DNA of 64,000 bases from Anthoceros angustus. Its lineage: Eukaryota > Streptophyta > Anthocerotopsida > Anthocerotales > Anthocerotaceae. The notes beneath the pieces are model-generated. The model was not told the DNA's origin. It did not search any database and was given only the letters and a program-made list of their open reading frames with translations. Both the position numbers and the translations under genes were made by a program. This document shows, piece after piece, positions 58,401 to 64,000 of this stretch; position 1 is the stretch's first letter; every line of letters begins with the position of its first letter. The stretch covers positions 1,302,001-1,366,000 of the forward strand of contig MU008170.1 in assembly GCA_010909165.1 (NCBI GenBank), given 5' to 3'.

Positions 58401-59430
58401 ACAACTTCAACTCCAAGATCTCCTTAGCAAACACCAAAAGAAATCATGGCGGACCACACAGAAAAACCAACACATTTCACATAAAAATAAGCCTTTAGAT
58501 CCAAGAAAGTTTGCATAGAAACATGCCTTTAGAAGCAAGAAAGTTCTCACAAACGCAGACCTTCCTATCCAAAAAAATTCACATACAAAGACTCCTTGAG
58601 TTCCAAAAGAGTTCCTATAGAGATTGATCTTCAAATCCACTTGAAGAAAGAAAAAACGTCCACGCACATCTTTGCAAAAAGACAAAGAGATGTGAACTAT
58701 GTATGAGATCCATTTCATATTTACATACATTGCTATTGGATTCAAAGCTACACACTTTGGGATCAGACCTTTAATATGGTACTTCAGACCAACTCGGCCA
58801 TCTCAACTCGTGCTCATCTAAAATAATGTAAATATTTTTAATAAAATTTTAAGGATGAACGAATTAACTAATATAATTTTTTAATTTTAATTTTACACTC
58901 GCTATGGAAGTCACTACCCAATGTACATATTCCGAGAAACACAAAAAAGTCACTAGGATACATGGCCTATATATGCATGTGGTAGCACCGTTATATGGCC
59001 ATGGCCAGTGCCGAGTCGCTGGACATCAATCCAATCGTGCACTCTGCTCGAACGTATGCGTGTGTCATGCTCAAGTACATCTTGCGGTTTTTCCTAACTC
59101 TTGCTCGGCACAGGACTCATGGATCATGTATATCCTCTCCTGCTTTTTTCAGACATTGGGTGCAACAGCCACTTGGCTGCCTTAGCTTCGCTTCATTCTG
59201 CATCCTTTGTGGGCTTCACTTCAGTCACCTGCGCGACTTTGGGAGCTTCACTTCACCGTCTCCTCATACGATTTTTGCAGCTGCAAGCGATGGCCTGTGC
59301 TGGACTGTCATCACCTGTTCCCTGCTGTGTGACAGCCATCATTCAAGTCTGACACTTGCTGGAAGGGAGCTGGATTCATCGTGACTTCACCCACCAGGCT
59401 ACTTCTGTTCCACATGTGAAATTTCGGGCA
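58401..59430. promoter_or_regulatory. Upstream region of the carboxylase gene
   Basis: Contains a TATATAT element at 58,968-58,974 in a GGCC-flanked context, about 460 bp before the start codon, a candidate core promoter. 59,170-59,400 loosely resembles 5,765-5,960 upstream of the aminotransferase gene. No frame with family motifs is present. Confidence 0.35.
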
Positions 59431-62300
59431 ATGGGTCACGTTCCGCGGAGACTGAGAATCGATTTGTGCCGACGGTATTTTACTGCGCTCTGCAGAGCGA
59501 GTGATGGATTTGGGTTCGGGGTGAAGGCTGGTTCTGCCCCTGGGGGAGCTCATGAAATGTTGTGCGGGAGGTCAGACATGCCGAATTATGAATCCCCGAC
59601 ATCTCTGTTTCACGGCAATGCGGACATCCTCGGCTTCCACCGGGCTTCAGGCAGTGGGATGGTCGGGGTTAGGGGATATACGACCACCCTGGAGCAAGGA
59701 CTCAATGTCCTTCCCAACAATGTGGAGGCTAAGAGCTCGGCTTTTGAGGGAAATGTTCGGGCTATGGAGGAGCTGCTGACGGACCTTCGAGGTCTTACTC
59801 ACCAGGTCTGCTTTGGCTTGCTCACTTTGTTCTCCAGGTAGTGGGCAGTTAGTGAGCAGGGGGGAAATTAAATTCCTTGCTTTCCTCCTGCAAAAAGCTG
59901 ATGAACCATAAGTTTGGGACTGCAGGTGACGTTAGGAGGCGGAGCTACAGCTGTTAAGAGGCACCTGGGGAGGAATAAATATTTGCCCCGAGATCGCATC
60001 AACTATCTGCTGGATCCTGGAGCTCCTTTTCTCGAGCTGTCGCCAGTAAGTGACTTCACTGGACTACACAGCACTGCTACTTTAATCTAGTGGATTACAA
60101 GTAGGAAGCACTTGATTACTTGTAGGAGCTGTCTTCTGAAGGAGTCCTGGAAGGCTGAAAGATGTGCAAGTGCCATGTCGTTTTGAGCAGCTTGCAGGAC
60201 ACGAGCTGTACGATGAACCGTTACCAGCAGGAGGGATTGTTACTGGCTTAGGTCCTATCCATGGACGCTTGTGCATGCTGGTAGCCAATGATGCCACAGT
60301 GAAGGGTGGAACTTACTTCCCCATCACTGTCAAGAAGCATTTACGTGCTCAGGAAATAGCAGCACAGTGTGGTCTTCCCTGCATCTATCTGGTTGACAGT
60401 GGGGGTGTTAACCTTCCACAACAGGCAGAAGTGTTTCCCGACAGGGATCACTTTGGGAGAATTTTCTACAACCAAGCTGTCATGTCAGAGCGCGGAATAC
60501 CTCAAATTGCTCTTGTTCTCGGTTCTTGTACTGCAGGGGGTGCGTATGTACCAGCAATGGCAGATGAAAGTGTGATTGTGAAGCAGAACGGAACTATCTT
60601 CTTAGGTGGCCCTCCTCTTGTCAAGGTTCGCCTCCAATGATCTCTTCGTGGATTCAGGTGTCCTGTGCCTGTGAACGTGGATGGTTAACTCCCTATCAGG
60701 AATTATTGCAATCTCTAGCTTCTGAATCATGTACAGCAATCATCGGCAGGCAGCAACTGGTGAGGTAGTCACAGCAGAAGCTTTGGGAGGAGCGGCTTTA
60801 CACTGTAGAGAGTCAGGAGTTGCAGATCACTTTGCTAATGGTAATCTCGTGGCTTTTCTTGAGAATGGCTTTTCCAGTGTCTTCTCTGATACCTTCCACG
60901 TTCTGTTCACCCAAGGCTTGTTCTCCTCTTCATGATGTAGATGAGCTGCATGCTCTGGCGATTGGGAGAAAAATTGTGGGGAACTTGCACCTAGCTGGGA
61001 TCACAAGCAAGGGACCTGCAAGTGTGAGCAGCCCGGATGCTGAAATCCGTGAGCCTCTGTACAGTGAGAAGGAGCTGCATGGAATTGTGCCTTCTGATCC
61101 ACGACAGTCTTATGATGTTCGTGATGTTATCGCAAGACTTGTTGATGGAAGCGAGTTCGACGAATTTAAGAAGCTCTATGGACCCGTAAGCTGCTATAAG
61201 CTGGTTGTATTGCTCTGTTGCTTCTTAGTTCGATTTGATGCTAATGGGCAAGGAGAACTACGATCCTCTTCTAACCCTCAGGAGCAAATTTTCAGACTTT
61301 GGTAACAGGGTTTGCAAGAATACTAGGCCAACCAGTGGGAATCGTGGCCAACAATGGGATTCTGTTCACTGACTCTGCCCTGAAAGGGGCTCATTTCATA
61401 CAACTATGTGCACAACGCCACATTCCTTTGATTTTTCTGCAAAACATTGCAGGTTTCATGGTTAGCTCTCTGGCAACGATCCAGATTGTCTGGTCTGCCG
61501 GTGGAGTTTGGGGTTCTCTCATAACTGTGGTTGACGTCACCTCTCAGGTTGGGTCAAAATCCGAAGCTAGTGGCATTGCAAAAGCTGGAGCTAAAATGGT
61601 CATGGCTGTGTCCTGTGCAAAGGTTTGTTGTTGTTGTCTTCTCCCGTAACCACTGTAGCCTAAGATTCACGCTCTGTGGCTGGAGCTAGCTGTTTTCTTT
61701 AGCGTAACTTGCTAGCTGCTGCCATACATGTACATGCAGGTACCAAAGATCACCATCGTAGTTGGTGGAAGTTACGGGGCTGGAAATTATGGCATGTGCG
61801 GTCGGGCATACAGTCCCAACTTCCTGTTTCTATGGCCCAACGCCCGGATATCTGTCATGGGAGGAGCGCAGGTGGGTAGGTTAGTTGGTGCTGAGTTCCC
61901 TCGGTAGCAGAAGGGCAGCTAACCCGAATATTTGGAATGGGCAGGCTGCTGGAGTTCTTGCCGAAATCGAGAAGGAGAGGAGAAAAAGAGCGGGCGAACA
62001 GGTCGAGGCCTTCACACGAGTTCGTATGGATTGCATTCAGAGCAAGAACGGTGAGGCTAATCATGATGACTGTGTTTCTGTCATGTTGGGTCACAGTGGA
62101 GTACCCAGGACGAGGAAAGCTTCAAGGTCAAGCTGGTTGCCCGATATGACAAAGAAGGCCACCCCTATTACGCCAGCGCAAGACTCTGGGACGACGGTGT
62201 GATTGATCCCGCGGACACCCGGACTGTGCTGGGATTGTGCCTTTCAGCGTCTGGCCAACGCGCTCCTGCAGAGTCCAAGTACGGGGTGTTCCGGATGTGA
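59431..62300 (+). CDS. MCCB: 3-methylcrotonyl-CoA carboxylase beta subunit, mitochondrial, 10 exons
   Basis: The biotin-independent carboxyltransferase subunit moves CO2 from biotin on the alpha subunit to 3-methylcrotonyl-CoA in mitochondrial leucine breakdown. Exons: 59431-59805, 59926-60045, 60191-60625, 60750-60840, 60941-61185, 61296-61460, 61548-61622, 61740-61871, 61945-62001, 62097-62300. All introns are GT-AG (73-145 bp) and phases join without stops, giving 632 residues; plant homologues are about 590, so the Arg-rich N-terminus (a likely mitochondrial presequence) is longer or the true start is a later Met. Motifs: [152 protein letters not shown] and C-terminal YGVFRM. It looks intact. 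Exons 8-9 are duplicated in R copies B and C. Confidence 0.96.
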
Positions 62301-64000
62301 GTGCGAGCATCCATCCGGCCACACACATGCACATGCAGGCTCTCAGGTCCTGCAACTTCCACCTCGAGTCCTGATCAAAGATGGGCTGCTCTTGGAGTCG
62401 AAGCAAAGCACAGCGTGTGTGCCGACAGTGGACTTGACTCACGAGAAGGTGGTCGGTAAAACCAGTTCCAGGTCTTGTGGTTCTAGAAGGGGCTGAGACG
62501 AGTCGGCAAAGTCAGGCAGTCCATGCCTGCTGCATCCAGGAATCACAGGATGGAAATCGGAATCCAAATTCCAGGGTAGAGTAAGTGCAGCAAGAGAGAG
62601 AGCATGGTGGACCGGGCCTAGAATCCGGATCCTACAGTCTCCCAGATGGGCCCTACAAACCTATTATGTATGTACTTGGTGTGCTGCAGCAAGGAGTGGC
62701 GGAAACGCGAGGCACCCATGATCCATCCACGCAGCAGCCTGGAGTGGTATCCTGTGTCTGTCAACACTCTTGCTTTTCGTGAAACACACTGTGCGCAACC
62801 GCCGGCTTCATTGATTTCTATATCTTGATGGGTTACCTTGGGAAGCATGCAGATCCACCGCTAATCCCGCATTTGGTGACGCCGGCACTGCCACATCTAC
62901 TGCCGCAGTCTGTGTGTCGCCAACAACTGACCCAGACCCAGACCCAGAGCAGCTGGCATGGGACTGGGATGTCGCTCTTTAGTAACTGTGATGGCTGGCA
63001 CTGACAGGTGCTGTACAAGTACATGGTACGTGCTGGTAGCTGCCACGGGCGAGTGTGGTCTGTAGAAGCTCCCAAGTCGTCCACCTCGCAACAACAGTAG
63101 ATAGTCTAGCCCAGTCTCGGCCAGTCTAGCTGCAGCTGCCATGGGTTTGTCTCCGGTGGGTGAGTTTGATCTCAGAAATGAAGGGGGGTCGGCAGGGCAG
63201 TGTCCGACGCCGACCCCTCACCTCATAGTCAAGGTCCGTGCACCTTCTCCACTGTATTCAATTGTACATTGTACAGCAGTAACGCACCCTTGTTCGAAGT
63301 CAATCCTGGACGTTACAGTCCTTGTAGTTACATCAACCACATCCTCACGCAGTAGTCTAGTCGAGACACAGACGTGGGTAGCCACGTTTCTATCATTTGG
63401 TGAAGCCCTGCACTGCCCAGTTGCAACACCGTCACATGACCTGAATTCCAGCGCGGATATTGGGAATCTCTCCACTCCCATTGGCTGCTGCTGCTGCTGC
63501 TCCTCCTGCTGCCCGTTCAGTTCAGGAATGTTGTCCCCACAGCTGGAGGTTGAGAATTTGAACACCTGGTACATTAGGATGCGGAGTTTGGGTGTTGGAC
63601 CCACGACAATCAACAATCACCGCTCATGAGTGATGAGCACACTCCATTTGAACTTCTTCCTCCCGAAAGCAAAGGCTCGCACCCTTAATGTCGCACATGG
63701 GAAACCGCCGACACCGGCTGTCAAGCTGAACACTGTCGGCCAAGCGTGTCGCAACGCTTCTCACGTTCACCTACCGTGACCGGCTACCGCCGGTTGTGAG
63801 TCGTTTAGTCTTTTAGGTGTCCGTTAAGCGCTGACTGCCTTTGCGTAGTGGCACATAGAATTCATTTAAGCTAACCTGCAGGTGGCTGGACGCCATTGGC
63901 TGGAGTGCAGGCGCCGCGGGAACGCATTAAATCGAGTCTTGACCAGTACGCGCTTTTGACTGCCCGGGAGTGTGTGCGCTATTTAGAGCCTTGGGCCGAA
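62301..64000. other. Downstream intergenic region
   Basis: Should include the carboxylase 3' UTR. Frames at 62,203-62,496, 62,897-63,142 and 63,141-63,629 overlap frames on the opposite strand, lack motifs and have low-complexity stretches (CTGCTGCTGCTGCTCC near 63,485). I see no gene, repeat or element end. Confidence 0.5.

Noticed and set aside
63141-63629. 162-codon plus frame and overlapping 132-codon minus frame
   Set aside because: Opposite-strand frames overlap almost fully, with low-complexity CTG runs and no family motif.

Overview
This window reads as nuclear DNA of a land plant or close streptophyte relative. It holds two complete intron-bearing housekeeping genes with short GT-AG introns of about 70-205 bp: a peroxisomal glutamate:glyoxylate aminotransferase ending in the targeting tripeptide SRL, and the beta subunit of mitochondrial 3-methylcrotonyl-CoA carboxylase. 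The rest is mostly plant-type Ty1/copia and Ty3/gypsy retrotransposons primed by initiator-Met tRNA, satellite DNA and low-copy repeats. The compact introns would suit a lycophyte such as Selaginella, but the species cannot be fixed from sequence alone.

Layout. 1-2.3 kb: intergenic, with an unidentified coding-like patch on the minus strand. 2.3-5.4 kb: the aminotransferase gene (minus). 5.75-18.0 kb: two head-to-tail copies (A, B) of a dispersed repeat called the R family here. Copy A is interrupted by a truncated minus-strand gypsy element and a second gypsy fragment. R units carry an intron-containing piece of the carboxylase gene, AT-rich minisatellites, a ~110-bp tandem block and an AP2/ERF-like multi-exon gene. 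18.5-28.0 kb: a 36-bp satellite with ~680-bp higher-order repeats, split by a copia element (21,276-27,736) with perfect 5-bp target duplications, LTRs differing at one base, and an antisense intron-containing reading frame. 28.0-35.1 kb: a gypsy chromovirus-like element, also in the satellite, with a 1.9-kb internal duplication. 35.3-39.5 kb: R copy C.

39.5-57.9 kb is a nest of insertions. A plus-strand gypsy element (gag 40.5-41.5 kb; RT, RNase H, integrase and chromodomain-like tail from 45.2 to 57.8 kb) is split by a truncated copia element, a 7.1-kb unclassified insertion (46,077-53,215, TSD AAAGG) and a 2.2-kb hAT-like DNA transposon (53,503-55,684). 58.0-58.4 kb has an R-related patch. 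59.4-62.3 kb is the intact carboxylase gene in ten exons. The last 1.7 kb has nothing recognisable.

The two host genes act in amino-acid metabolism (photorespiration and leucine breakdown) but on opposite strands 54 kb apart, so no joint regulation is implied. The most unusual material is the R family with its host-gene pieces, the antisense gene in the young copia element, and the palindrome-rich 7.1-kb insertion.
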